From JAFAXD01 sp963833605 (GTDB lineage Bacteria > Pseudomonadota > Alphaproteobacteria > Rhizobiales > Xanthobacteraceae), in the NCBI GenBank assembly GCA_963833605.1, contig CAWHYZ010000032.1, forward strand, positions 62,001-126,000: 64,000 bases of DNA. The letters run 5' to 3'. A program made the translations under genes and the position numbers. How positions within the stretch are numbered: the first letter of the stretch is position 1; every line of letters begins with the position of its first letter. The notes under the pieces were generated by a model that saw only the letters and a list, made by a program, of their open reading frames with translations, ran no database searches and was not told the DNA's origin. Positions 27,702-37,941 of the stretch are shown here, piece after piece.

Positions 27702-28955
27702 CTACGTTTGGGCTCGGGCACGAGCCTGAGTAGCTTCAAGATCGTAGCCAGCGATTGTTTTATATTTTTCGGAAATCGCGGCGAGCTCCTCGGGCCTCAC
27801 CACGTCCTCGATCCGTGTAAATTTCTTTCCGTTACTGCGCGTTTCAACGAGGTCGATAATCATATCGGGAGGCTCAGAGCGGTTCGTCAGTGAAATTTTT
27901 GTGGTCTTGGGTCGGCGGTCGGCCTCGTAGGCTTGCAAGGCGTGACGAGGATCGGCGGCTTCAGCAAGCAAGGGCGCAATCGCGCTCGCGTCAACGATCG
28001 CCTGGGCTGCGCCATTGCCGCCGCGGGGATACATTGGGTGCGCGGCGTCGCCCAGAAGCGTAACGCGACCGAAGGTCCAGCGATCGATGGGGTCGCGATC
28101 GACCATGGGGTATTCGAGAATGAACTCTGCATTTTCAAAAAGCTGCGGTACGTCGAGCCAGTCAAATTTCGAGTCTGCAAAGTAGTCGATGAAGTCTTCG
28201 ATACGACCTCGGCTACCCCAATCATTCTCTTTGCGTACGTCCATAAGCACTTCGGCTGCCCAGTTGAGTAACTGCGTTCCGTCCGCAAATTCGCGGATAG
28301 GGTAAAGAACCAGCTTGCCCGTCGAAATGCGGCCTACACGGATAGCCGAGCGCCCGTCGAGCACGGGTTTTCCGATTGTCACACCACGCCACAGGTTGAT
28401 GCCTGCGAACGCGATCCCACCCTCTTGCGGGTGGAGCAGTCCTCAAATCACGGATCGAATTCCGTCACAGCCGATGACCACGTCGCCTCGGGCCGGTCTT
28501 AAGGCCTTGCCCTCTGGATCAACGAAGCTCACCTCTACGTCGTTGTCGTTCTGGTTGAAGCCGACGCACCGGTGGCCGGTATGAACGGCATCATGGCCTA
28601 GACGTTCGCGGACGGCATCGAGCAACACGGTATGAAGCGCGGCTCGGTGGAACGAGAGATGCCGCGCTGGATAGCCTGCGTAGAGTCCCGCCGGCTCGCT
28701 GTAAATGAACTGCCCGAGTCGGCTGAAAAAGCAAAACTGCTTGGGCTCGATTCCGACAGCAGCCAAAGCGGGGCCGAGTTCGAGCTCATCGAGCCGCTGC
28801 ATCGCGTGAGGAAAGAGATTGAGCCCGACGCCCAGCTCTTTGAGCTCGCTGGCCGCTTCGTAGATTTCGGAGTTGATCCCGTTCTTATGAAGGTAGAGCG
28901 CCGTCGTGAGGCCGCCGATGCCGGCGCCGACGATCACCACATGATGCCTGTGCAC
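27702..28955 (-). pseudogene. PhzS-like FAD-dependent monooxygenase, in-frame TGA at 28443
   Basis: A class A flavoprotein monooxygenase of about 417 codons. It has the dinucleotide-binding GAGIGGL near residue 10, the VVIGCDGIRS motif near residue 160, and the FAD-ribityl motif GDAAHPMYPRGGNGAAQA in the C-terminal half. It resembles PhzS and 3-hydroxybenzoate/6-hydroxynicotinate-type hydroxylases over its full length. An in-frame TGA at 28443-28445 sits where PhzS has Arg (pattern S-x-x-R-x-x-LHP), so a CGA to TGA change explains it. Both halves are otherwise perfectly conserved in one frame. It would hydroxylate an aromatic ring with NAD(P)H and O2. The 46-residue ORF at 28934-29074 overlaps its start. 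Confidence 0.83.
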
Positions 28956-29074
28956 AGTTCAACCTCTCTGGCGAGAACGTTGTCTTCAACGAAGCGCGCG
29001 AGGCGCGAAGGCGGCGGGTAAACGACGCCTGGAACTGGCTTGCGCACGCCAATTCCTGCTGTCTGCTCATCCAT
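28934..29074 (-). CDS. 46-residue hypothetical protein overlapping the monooxygenase start
   Basis: A small ORF with a good GGGAGA ribosome-binding site before ATG 29074. It is Pro- and Arg-containing (VPGVVYPPPSRLARFVED), ends CTGIMW, and overlaps the next gene by 22 bases, suggesting translational coupling. I do not recognise a family. It could be a small partner or leader of the flavin monooxygenase, or the remains of a larger gene. Confidence 0.45.
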   Translation of the reverse strand: MDEQTAGIGVRKPVPGVVYPPPSRLARFVEDNVLAREVELCTGIMW

Positions 29075-29427
29075 CGCGTTCTCCCGAACCTTCTTGTTGC
29101 CCGATGCGCCTGCCTTGACAGGCAACCAAGCGTGGTTTACAGCTTTCGACACGGATGTGCAATATTTGACATTATGTGCAAACCGCATCCCTGGCAATTC
29201 GAAAAGCGTATGGTCACGCCTTCAGAAGTGAGGTTGGGCGTAGCGGCAGCTGCCGTCACCCCGCCTGCTTTGCGATGGACTTATTGGAACAAGGCGCGGC
29301 TCCACAAAGGTGCGCTGCTCACCGTTGATCCCCCCCGCACCGAAGCCGGCGCTGTCGTTACCGGTTGTCGAGGCGGTGAGCGCAAAGTTCCTCGTGATAC
29401 ACTCACAATCTTCGGCGGAATTCGGAT
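29075..29427. other. 353-base divergent intergenic region
   Basis: Separates the minus-strand monooxygenase unit from the plus-strand TetR-HyuAB unit and must hold both promoters. TTGACA at about 29115 and TTTGACA at about 29165 are -35-like, but no convincing -10 partner or long inverted repeat is visible. Confidence 0.4.
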
Positions 29428-30207
29428 GTGAGGACAATTGTCGGAACGACGACGAAAAAAATCTCAGCGCGCGCTCGTAGACGAGCGGCGGCGCTAAAGC
29501 AGTCCGTAGCAGGAACGAGCGCCGCCAATAGCCTGCGCAAGGATCTCGTTCTCAAGCATCTGCTGGACACGGCAGCAGAACTCTTCCTGCAGCGCGGGTA
29601 TGCCCACACACGCATGCAGGACATTGCCGAGTTCATGCAGATGAGCCGCTCCGCGCTGTATTACTATTTTCAGAACAAGGAGCAGGTGCTTCTGGCCCTC
29701 ACCGAGGGCGATGTGCTGGTTGCAACGGATATACTCGAAGCCCTGCTGGATGACGCATCCATATCATGGGCCGACAAGCTGCGCGGTTGGATCGAAGGAA
29801 ACATCCGGGAAAAGCTTGCCGGAGGCGCCCGCTTTCGCCTCGTTGAGCGAATTCAAGACGATCTTCCGGTCGAATACCGCGAGATATTCCGTAAGCAGCG
29901 CCGCAAAATCCTCGATCTCGTCACGACCGTTGTTGAAGGCGGCGTGCGGGCCGGAGAGTTCCGAGTGACCGATCCGAAAATCACCGCGTTCGCCGTCATC
30001 GGCATGTCGAACTGGACGGCGTGGTGGTATTCGCCGAACGGCAAGAGCGCGCCCGACGAGATCGCGCGCTGCATGACCGATCTGGCGATCCGCGGCATGC
30101 TGAAAGCGACAAGCGAGCAAACGCGACCCGACATCGAGGCAGCCCTCGGTCAATTGAAATCGGCAGCCGAGACCTTGCAAAGCCTGATCGACACGACCCG
30201 GGAATGA
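29428..30207 (+). CDS. TetR/AcrR-family transcriptional regulator
   Basis: A 259-residue regulator starting at GTG 29428. After a basic N-terminal tail, a TetR helix-turn-helix (RMQDIAEFMQMSRSALYYYF near residues 64-83) is followed by a TetR_C-type helical ligand domain. It is 3 bases from hyuA, so it is co-transcribed with the carboxylase-like genes and likely represses its own operon and perhaps the divergent monooxygenase unit. The ligand is unknown, probably an aromatic acid or its CoA ester (inference). Confidence 0.88.
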   Translation: MRTIVGTTTKKISARARRRAAALKQSVAGTSAANSLRKDLVLKHLLDTAAELFLQRGYAHTRMQDIAEFMQMSRSALYYYFQNKEQVLLALTEGDVLVATDILEALLDDASISWADKLRGWIEGNIREKLAGGARFRLVERIQDDLPVEYREIFRKQRRKILDLVTTVVEGGVRAGEFRVTDPKITAFAVIGMSNWTAWWYSPNGKSAPDEIARCMTDLAIRGMLKATSEQTRPDIEAALGQLKSAAETLQSLIDTTRE

Positions 30208-30210
30208 ACC

Positions 30211-32454
30211 ATGCCCAAGCGCACGGAAGAAAGGCCGACGAATGGTCGCGTCATTGCAAGCGACGCCTACATCGTGTCGACCGATTCGGGCGGCACGTTT
30301 GTCGACGCCGTCATTCTCGACGGAGCGGGCAGGATCACCATCGGCAAATCACCTACGACGCCCGAAGACCCGGCAAAGGGCATCATAGCGGCCGTCGGCG
30401 CTGCCGCGGCGCGCGCCGGCCTCGATCTTCGACCCGTGCTGGAGCAATGCGCGATGTTCCTCAACGGAACCACGGTCACGACCAATGCGATGATTCAGCG
30501 TACCGGCGCGAAAACCGGCCTGATCACGACGCGGGGCTTCGAGGATACGTTGATCATCGGCCGGGTCCGATCGCGTTGGGTTGGGTTGGACGAGACTGCG
30601 CTCGCCGACTTCAAGAACGTCGAGCGCCCGCCGCCGGTCGTTCCCACGAGCCTGATCCGAGGGGTGGCAGAGCGCATCGACTGCTTCGGCAAAGTGGTGG
30701 TCCCGCTTGACTTGACCGAGGCGGAGAAGGCGATCGACGAGCTGGTAAATGCCGGCATCGAATTGCTCGCCGTCTGTTTGCTCTGGTCCTTCAAGAACCC
30801 GGAGCACGAGGAGGCGATTGCCGCGCTAGCGCGGCGCAAATATCCATCGCTCTACGTGGTCGCCTCCAGCCAGCTCGTCCAATCGATGGGCGAATACGAG
30901 CGCGCGAATACGGCTGCCGTTGATGCGTATTTGGGACCGACGCTGAATAGATATCTCGCCAATATCGGCGCATCGCTCGGCGTCGCCGGTTACAACGGTG
31001 AACTCCTGGTGATGCAATCCATCGGCGGTCTGGCGCCGGCTTCCGGACTGCTCCAAGCCGCTGTAACGACTCTCCAGTCGGGGCCGGCGGGTGGCATCAT
31101 CGCGGCGCAGAAGCTCGGTCAACTCATCGGTGAGCCGAACGTCATCACTGCCGATATGGGTGGTACGACCTTTGACGTTGGGATTGTCGTCGACGGCCGG
31201 CCGCAAACCGCCAAGACCAGCGTGATGGCACGCAATCTTCTGCTCGTGCCCGCGGTAGAAGCGATCTCGATCGGCGCCGGCGGCGGGAGCCTCGCCTGGC
31301 TCGATTCAGCGAACGCGCTCCATGTCGGGCCCCGAAGCCAAGGTGCGCGTCCGGGGCCAGCTTGCTACGGCCGCGGCGGAACACTGCCGACCGTCACTGA
31401 CGCCGATGTGGTCTTGGGCTACATCAATCCGGACCGATTCCTTGGTGGCGGTATGCAGCTTCGCGCTGATCTCGCGTACGAAGCCATCAAGAAACACATC
31501 GCGCATCCGCTGGGTGTCCCGGTCGAGGCCGCGGCGCAGGCGATCTACGACATCGTCAACGCGCACATGGCCGACCTTGTGCGCAGCGTGACCGTCGGCC
31601 GGGGCTACGATCCGCGCGATTTCGCGATCGTTGCGTTTGGCGGCTGCGGCCCGACGCATTGCACGGGCTTCGGCCCGGATTGTCAGCCCCGGCGGATTGT
31701 CGTGCCGCCAGCGGCCACGGTGCTCTCGGCGCTCGGCATTGCCCAGTCCGATATCAAGCATTTCCATGCCCGAACCTTTGTGCGGCAGATCGATTCGAAG
31801 GCGGACGCTCAGGTCGAGCTGCTCAAAGAGCTGAACAGCCATTTCGAAGAGCTGGTCGCGCTCACGACCGCCCAGTTCGAACGCGAAGGTATCCCGCCCG
31901 GACAACGCACATCCGTACGCAGCGTGGATATTCGGTACCGAAAGCAGGTTCACGAGTTGACCATTCCAATCACGGCATCGGGGCGGGTTGATGATGCGGC
32001 GCTCGCCGCGGTCATCGACGATTTCGTGCACACCTATGAGCGCATTTACGGCGCCGGCTCCAGTATTGGCAAATCGGGCCTTGAGCTCGCGACCCTGCGC
32101 GTGGAGGGAATTGCCAAAATTCCCCGCAATCACGACACTCCTCGGTCGGAACAGGGATCGCCTTCCCCCAGGCTCGCCCATCTCGGCCAGCGAAAGGTGT
32201 GGTGGAAGCACTTCGGCGGATTCCGCAACACCGATGCTTTCCAGCTCGAGAAGCTTGCTTCCGGAAACGTCGTCGAAGGCCCGGCCATCATCGAGGCCTA
32301 CGGCACGAGCATTCCGCTGCATCCGGGACAGCGCGCGCATGTGGATGAATGGCTCAACCTCGTCATCGAAGTCTCGCCTGCGCATACGACCGCGGGATCG
32401 CAATCGACCAAGGCGGTACATCCGAGCGATGAAACGATCGGAGCGGACGCATGA
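30211..32454 (+). CDS. hyuA: hydantoinase/oxoprolinase A-family protein (HyuA-type ATPase subunit)
   Basis: A 747-residue ASKHA-fold ATP-dependent subunit. Phosphate-binding motifs are DSGGTFVDAV near residue 25 and ADMGGTTFDVG near residue 313, and the metal/catalytic region reads FGGCGPTHCTGFG. HyuA partners with HyuB in 5-oxoprolinase, N-methylhydantoinase and the acetone and acetophenone carboxylases, where it activates substrate and/or bicarbonate with ATP. The HyuB gene overlaps by ATGA, and a carboxylase gamma-like zinc domain is fused to it, which favours a carboxylase role. It is in an operon with the TetR gene. Confidence 0.9.
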   Translation: MPKRTEERPTNGRVIASDAYIVSTDSGGTFVDAVILDGAGRITIGKSPTTPEDPAKGIIAAVGAAAARAGLDLRPVLEQCAMFLNGTTVTTNAMIQRTGAKTGLITTRGFEDTLIIGRVRSRWVGLDETALADFKNVERPPPVVPTSLIRGVAERIDCFGKVVVPLDLTEAEKAIDELVNAGIELLAVCLLWSFKNPEHEEAIAALARRKYPSLYVVASSQLVQSMGEYERANTAAVDAYLGPTLNRYLANIGASLGVAGYNGELLVMQSIGGLAPASGLLQAAVTTLQSGPAGGIIAAQKLGQLIGEPNVITADMGGTTFDVGIVVDGRPQTAKTSVMARNLLLVPAVEAISIGAGGGSLAWLDSANALHVGPRSQGARPGPACYGRGGTLPTVTDADVVLGYINPDRFLGGGMQLRADLAYEAIKKHIAHPLGVPVEAAAQAIYDIVNAHMADLVRSVTVGRGYDPRDFAIVAFGGCGPTHCTGFGPDCQPRRIVVPPAATVLSALGIAQSDIKHFHARTFVRQIDSKADAQVELLKELNSHFEELVALTTAQFEREGIPPGQRTSVRSVDIRYRKQVHELTIPITASGRVDDAALAAVIDDFVHTYERIYGAGSSIGKSGLELATLRVEGIAKIPRNHDTPRSEQGSPSPRLAHLGQRKVWWKHFGGFRNTDAFQLEKLASGNVVEGPAIIEAYGTSIPLHPGQRAHVDEWLNLVIEVSPAHTTAGSQSTKAVHPSDETIGADA

Positions 32455-34633
32455 CCGACGAACCGAAGCGAACCGTCCACTTCACGCCACGCACTGATCC
32501 GACGACGTTCGAGGTCTTGCGCCATCGCCTGTGGCAGATCAACGACGAGCAAGGGAAGACCCTGCTGAATATGTCGGGTTCGCAGATCGCGACCGAAGCG
32601 AACGACTTCAATGTCGGCATTTCGGACGCCGAAGGAAACCTGATCGTCGTGGGGCCTTACATCCTGGTCCAGATGGCGCCCCTCACGCTGCTCGTGCAAT
32701 CGATCATTCGCACCGTGGGCGATAATGTTGCCGAAGGCGACGCGTTCCTGTGCAACGATCCGTGGTTCGGCGCCGTGCACCAGAACGACGTTTGCGTGCT
32801 CGCACCGTTCTTCTGGGACGGAAAGGTTACGGCGTGGACGGCCTCGGTCGTGCATCAGGTCGATGTGGGTGGTAGCACGCCGGGAAGCTGGTGCCACGAG
32901 GCGACCGACACGTTCCAGGAAGCGCCACGCTATCGATTTCTCCGCGTCGTACGCGGCGGCGTCCTGCAGCAGGAGGTCGTGGACACTTATCTGACCAATT
33001 CGCGCACGCCGGAGCTTCTCAATCTTGATCTACGGGCGCAGATCGGGTCGGCGAAGGCGACGCTGGGCCGCCTCAAGGATCTCTTCGAGCGCTACGGCAG
33101 CGAGGTCGTCCACGCGACGATGAACGACATGTTGGACTACGCGGAGTGCCTCTTCGCCAACAAGCTTGAGACGATTCCATCAGGCGAGTGGCTCGCCGAC
33201 TGCTATCTCGATCACGATGGACGCGGCGAGAGCACCCATCGCTATGCCCTGCGTCTCAGGAAGGATGAAAACGGTCTGACTTTTGACTACACAGAAACCG
33301 ATCCGCAGATCGCGGCGTTCATCAATTGCCCTTATGGAGGCCTGTTCACGGCGACGTACATCGGCGTGCTTGTTTACCTGTGCGCAGATATTCCATGGAA
33401 TAGCGGTGTCATGCGCCGAGTACGCATTCTCTCGCGCGAGGGCGCTCTCAATAACGCGCGTTTCCCGGCTGCCGTAAGCGGTTCTCTCGAATTGATCTGG
33501 AACTCCACGAATGCAGCATGCGCCGCGCTCGGCAAGATGTTGTCCGCCAGCGAACAGCAGCGTTCATCGACGATGGCGGTGTGGCAAGGGTCGACGCTGG
33601 TCTACACGCTTTTCGGAACCAACCAGTATGGCGAGCGCTATGGCAGTTGGATGATCTCGTCGAAGTCTCGGCGGCGCCGGCGCACGGAGCTTTGGCGACG
33701 GCCACGACAATTCAGGGCCTCTGATGGCGCCCTGCTACAGCGCGATCAACGTCGAGCACGCCGAGAGCCTTTATCCGGTGCTGTTCCTCTATCGTAAGCG
33801 AGCAGCCGACTTCTGGCGGCCCAGGCAAATGGCGCGGAGGCGTTTCAGCCGATCACGCGATCACGCCACACGGAACACAGGAGATCGCTATTGGCGTCAC
33901 ATCGTCGGGCGCCGATCACTCGCACACGCTTGGCCTCGTGGGCGGTTATCCCGGCGCGGGATCGACGGTGCGGATTGCTCGTGCGGGCATGCCGGGCGGC
34001 GGGCATCGGGTCGTTCCTGCTGATTGGCATGAGATAGGAGGCGACAAGGAGGTCCTGGCCCCCAAGACGCGCTTGGTCCTGAAGACCGGCGATGTGTTTT
34101 CGACGATCCCCCACGGTGGCGGCGGCTTTGGAGATCCGCTCGATCGCGACCCGGCGCTGGTACTCCGCGATGTCCTGGAACACGTGGTCTCGATTGAGGG
34201 TGCCCGCGATTACTATGGCGTTGTGGTAGCGGGTGAGCCGCTCCACGTCGATCATGAGGCCACCGACCAACTACGTTTGTCTGTACGGCGTCGCCGCGTT
34301 GGCAAGCCTGACGATGCCGCGATGGCACAGCCCGCGAGTGGCAACGCTCAGGCACACCCGCAGTGTTCTGGCATCGTGCGAAAGAACGGACATTGGGCGT
34401 GCGGTGCGTGCGAAATCTCTCTGGGTCCCGTCGCGAACAACGCCAAGGACGCCTGCTCGCACCGGTATCGCTCGTTGGCCGCGGCTGGTCCCCTTATCGC
34501 TCCTCGGAGCGGCGGCGAAAGCAGGAAGTTTCGATTGAGCGAATACAGCTGCCCGAACTGCGGAACGTTGCTTGCCGTCGACCAAACGTTGAAAACGGTC
34601 GAGACGCATTGGCACGACGTTCGGCCCGCCTAA
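32451..34633 (+). pseudogene. hyuB: hydantoinase B/oxoprolinase-family protein fused to carboxylase gamma-like zinc domain, two frameshifts
   Basis: The first 400 codons are a HyuB protein (DPTTFEVLRHRLWQINDEQG, GDAFLCNDPWFGAVHQNDV). Two +1 breaks follow, near 33664 and 33811. Removing one base at each joins GGAGARSFGDGHDNSGPL and DSGGPGKWRGGV, standard HyuB motifs. The frame then runs without a stop through HyuB's C-terminus into a zinc-binding segment with CxxC pairs (CGAC and YSCPNCGTLL), which resembles the small gamma subunit of acetone or acetophenone carboxylase. That segment could start separately at the in-frame ATG 34322. HyuA, HyuB and gamma together suggest an ATP-dependent aryl-ketone or ketone carboxylase. 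The frameshifts may be sequencing errors. Confidence 0.82.
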
Positions 34634-34672
34634 CTGCCCTGCCTAGAGCTCGCATGGGAGGAGGATACGACC

Positions 34673-35380
34673 ATGGCCGTGAAGAATACTATGCACGAGA
34701 AGGCCGCTTCGGACAGCGCCTATGCGACCGAACGCGATTACTTCACCAAGGACGTGGACATCGGGAACCTCAGGCGGGCCGATTTTGATGCCACCCGACT
34801 GCGGCTCGACGGCGTCGACCACACCGCGCGGCCGACTTGGAAACTGAGGGGAACCATCGAATTCTATCGCGACGTGCTTGGACTTCCCTTGATTCACACG
34901 ATCAGCGCGCGCGGGTGGGGCCCTCCGGGTCATCCGGATTTCCTGCACTTTTTCTTTGATGCGGGGAAAGGCGCGACCATAGCATTCTTCTACTACATCG
35001 GCACCGATCGCCCGGAACGATACGTGCCGGAGGATCATCACTTCTACATCGCTACTCATACCGCTTGGAGCGTCTCGACTTCGGAAGATCTGCATAAATG
35101 GAAGACGACTCTCGAGTTCCGCGGGTTGACCGTTTCACCGTACACGCGTCATGAAATCCTGGAGTTGATCTACTTCCGCGATCCGAACGGCTACCCGGTC
35201 GAGATTACTCTGCGACTGCGCGACATCGAGGTCATTGACGCGGCCGACGCGAAGCTGACGCTCGAAGCCGCCATGCAGGTCGAGGACGAGCTCCGGGCGA
35301 ACGGTGACCGCCTCAAGGACATCGATACCGTCTGGCGCCGCAAGGCGAAACTCGTCGAACAACTGATTTCGGAGCGATGA
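34673..35380 (+). CDS. VOC-superfamily (glyoxalase/extradiol-type) protein
   Basis: A 235-residue protein with two betaalphabetabetabeta modules of the vicinal-oxygen-chelate fold, including DHTARPTWKLRGTIEFYRD-like module starts, HFFFDAG, and YFRDPNGYPVEIT, which supplies a metal-binding Glu. GGAGGAG precedes the ATG. Members isomerise or oxygenate substrates at a metal centre. It follows the HyuAB-gamma genes after 39 bases and is the last gene of that operon. Function unknown; a dioxygenase or lyase role on an aromatic intermediate is plausible. Confidence 0.8.
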   Translation: MAVKNTMHEKAASDSAYATERDYFTKDVDIGNLRRADFDATRLRLDGVDHTARPTWKLRGTIEFYRDVLGLPLIHTISARGWGPPGHPDFLHFFFDAGKGATIAFFYYIGTDRPERYVPEDHHFYIATHTAWSVSTSEDLHKWKTTLEFRGLTVSPYTRHEILELIYFRDPNGYPVEITLRLRDIEVIDAADAKLTLEAAMQVEDELRANGDRLKDIDTVWRRKAKLVEQLISER

Positions 35381-35582
35381 AACGGTAGTTCTCTACGCCC
35401 TCGATGTGCCGGAGTTCCTGCCGATCGTTGAAAGCGATCACAAGCTGAAGACTACTTGTGAAGCCGAGAATGCGATCACTATCCGCATTGCGCACCGCCA
35501 TTCCAATTAGAAATCACCTCAAGAGGGCCCGTCTGATCGATAGCGCTTCGGATGACCCGCTCGAGGCATGTGCGCGCGACCC

Positions 35583-36572
35583 TCATTTGGGCTCCATCAT
35601 CGCCCTCAGCTTCGGACCATCTGTTGGACTAAGTGCGACGAGCGCATCCCAGCCGGAACCATAAGCGGTTTTCAGCATGGCCTTCGCCTCGGCCTCGCCG
35701 AGCTTGATCACCTGAATGCCCGCCGCCTGCTGGCGTTTGACCTCGTCGGGCTCGTCCTTCTTGATGGACGCGACCCCCAGTTCCTCCAGCCATACGCGCT
35801 GCTTCTCGAGGAATGCGCGCTGCTGCGGGGTCAGCTTCTTCCATTTGTCGGCGTTGAAGATGACGCCAAGTTCGACGGCCCAAAAGCCGGGGTCAATTCT
35901 GTACTTTGTCTTTTCCTGCCAGTTGAAATCGAAGATGCCGATGAGCGGCCACGCGTAACCGTCGACCACGCGGTTCTGCAGCGCAGAATAGATCTCCCCT
36001 GGCGCGATCTCGACGCCGGTGATGCCCATCTTCTTGAAGAAGCCTTGGTAGATCGGCGCGCTGCGGATCTTCAACCCTGCGAGACTGTTATTTTCCACGT
36101 TTTTGTTGGTGTAGATGTAATAATGCATCCCCTCGCCTGTGCGGGCATAATAATAGAGGCCCTTCTCCAGGAATATCTTGTTCAAATAATCCACAACCCC
36201 GTTCTGACGCATCTCCGCCATGGTGAGATCGGTGTAGTTGAGGGCGAGCCCCTCCGGCACGACCGAGGCGGTATACGAGGTCGTCGTGTTGCCCAGATCG
36301 ACCACCCCGGTCTTTATCGCATTGGCGAGCTGAAAAGTGGGGATCGCCTTCGGTCCGCCGATGTAATCGATATGCACCAGCCCCTTGCCCTCCTCGTTGA
36401 CCTTTTTGACGAAGGCCTCAAAGTCACGCGCATAGTACGTGCCTTCCTGGAACGCATTGGCCGCTCGCAGCGTTACCTCTTGGGCTCCGGCAGACGCAAT
36501 GCCACACAGGCAGGCCGCTACCTGGCCGCCCACAAGCGTGAGGTACCACCTCGGTTGATGCCTTTTGTTCAC
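35583..36572 (-). CDS. dctP: TRAP transporter substrate-binding protein
   Basis: A 329-residue periplasmic DctP-family binding protein. GTG start at 36572 has AGGAGG 6 bases upstream. A signal peptide runs to about residue 30 (SAGAQ), and the signature includes ANAFQEGTYYARDFEAFVKK and the ligand-binding Arg in LKIRSAPIYQGFFKKMG. Such proteins bind carboxylates through that Arg. The TRAP membrane subunits follow upstream on the same strand (order in transcription: DctQ, DctM, DctP). Confidence 0.9.
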   Translation of the reverse strand: MNKRHQPRWYLTLVGGQVAACLCGIASAGAQEVTLRAANAFQEGTYYARDFEAFVKKVNEEGKGLVHIDYIGGPKAIPTFQLANAIKTGVVDLGNTTTSYTASVVPEGLALNYTDLTMAEMRQNGVVDYLNKIFLEKGLYYYARTGEGMHYYIYTNKNVENNSLAGLKIRSAPIYQGFFKKMGITGVEIAPGEIYSALQNRVVDGYAWPLIGIFDFNWQEKTKYRIDPGFWAVELGVIFNADKWKKLTPQQRAFLEKQRVWLEELGVASIKKDEPDEVKRQQAAGIQVIKLGEAEAKAMLKTAYGSGWDALVALSPTDGPKLRAMMEPK

Positions 36573-36613
36573 AACTTCCTCCTGTCCGTTTGGGATAAAG
36601 TGGATTGCAGTCA

Positions 36614-37927
36614 CTATCCAAATAGGTTCGGTAACCAGAGCGCCACCGCTGGGACAAAGAAGACGAGCACCAGCAACACCAGGCTCAGCATCACATACGG
36701 CACCACCGCGCGGAATATGTGGCTCATCCGCACCTGCGGCGGCGCGACGCCCTTCATCGTCATCAACAGCAACCCGTGCGGCGGCAACAGCAACCCGAGC
36801 TGCATGCAAATGAGGTACATCACGCCGAACCAGACGAGGTCGATGCCGAACTTCTGCACCACAGGCATGAAGATCGGCAGCGTAATCAGCATCATGCTGA
36901 CCTGATCGACGAAAATGCCGAGGAAGATCAGGATCAGCATCATGCCGGCGATGATCGCCTCCTGTGTCAGGCCGCGCCCGGTTATCAACGAGGCAAGTCC
37001 GTTGCTGGCCCCGGAAAACGACAAGATCTGCGAGAACGTGGTGGCCCCGACGATGATAAACAGGATCATGCCCGAAATCGTCATCGTGCCGCGCAGCGCC
37101 GCGAGCAGGTTGCGCCGCGTCAGTACCCGGTAGGCAAGCGCCAGCACCACGGTGGCGAACGCACCGATCGCCGCCGATTCGGTTGGGGTGGCCCATCCCT
37201 CGCTCATGGAGGCGACAACCACGAAGAAGATCGAAAGAATGGGGATGACGTATTTTACCAGGGGCATCAGCTTGTCCCAACCCTGGTACGCGGCGAGTTG
37301 CGTGGCGGGCGCCAGCGAAGGGTTCAGCTTGACACGAACGACGATGTACACGACGAACGCGCCCTTCAGCAGCATGCCCGGGACAAATCCCCCCATCAGG
37401 AGTTTGGGAATTGAAATGCCGGAAAGGCTTCCGAGCAGCACCGCCAACGCCGAGACCGGCATCAGCATATCCAGCGCGCCGACTGCCATGATCGGACCGG
37501 TCGCCATGACGGGGTGATAGCCGCGCACGACCATCAACGGCACCATCAGGCTGCCAAGCATCGCCGTAACCGCGATCGTCGAGCCCGATACTGCCGAGAA
37601 GATGGTTCCAGCGACGACAGCCACGACCGCCAGTCGGCCGGGCACCCTGGTGATCAGGCGCTCGACGGCGTCTATGACCTTCACGGCAAGACCGGTGTGA
37701 AACAGCACCTCGCCCATCAGCACGAACATCGGAATCGGCGTCAACGAGAAGCTCGCAACCGAATCGACGCTATTGCGCGCCAACTGCACCAGGCCCGGTT
37801 CACCGCCGAGAAACAAGATTGCGCCAATGAGATTGATGGCAAGGAAGCTGAATGCCACCGGCAGGCCGAGGAACAGCAGCACCGTGGAGCCACCGAGGAG
37901 CAGCCAGGCTGCAGCTTGCCAGGACAA
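36614..37927 (-). CDS. dctM: TRAP transporter large permease subunit
   Basis: A membrane protein of about 437 residues with some twelve hydrophobic segments of the DctM/TRAP-GluT type (VPGRLAVVAVVAGTIFSAVS and the GVMYLICMQLGLLLPPHGL gate region). I chose the TTG at 37927 as the start (AGGGG upstream) because DctQ ends at 37942 and the N-terminus then has the normal length; longer readings overlap DctQ. It catalyses sodium-driven import of the acid bound by DctP. Confidence 0.87.
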   Translation of the reverse strand: MSWQAAAWLLLGGSTVLLFLGLPVAFSFLAINLIGAILFLGGEPGLVQLARNSVDSVASFSLTPIPMFVLMGEVLFHTGLAVKVIDAVERLITRVPGRLAVVAVVAGTIFSAVSGSTIAVTAMLGSLMVPLMVVRGYHPVMATGPIMAVGALDMLMPVSALAVLLGSLSGISIPKLLMGGFVPGMLLKGAFVVYIVVRVKLNPSLAPATQLAAYQGWDKLMPLVKYVIPILSIFFVVVASMSEGWATPTESAAIGAFATVVLALAYRVLTRRNLLAALRGTMTISGMILFIIVGATTFSQILSFSGASNGLASLITGRGLTQEAIIAGMMLILIFLGIFVDQVSMMLITLPIFMPVVQKFGIDLVWFGVMYLICMQLGLLLPPHGLLLMTMKGVAPPQVRMSHIFRAVVPYVMLSLVLLVLVFFVPAVALWLPNLFG

Positions 37928-37941
37928 TGGCGTCGCCCCTG

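Noticed and set aside
36719..37414. 231-codon plus-strand open frame within dctM
   Set aside because: Antisense shadow; His/Gln/Asp-rich translation without motifs opposite a clear membrane-protein gene.
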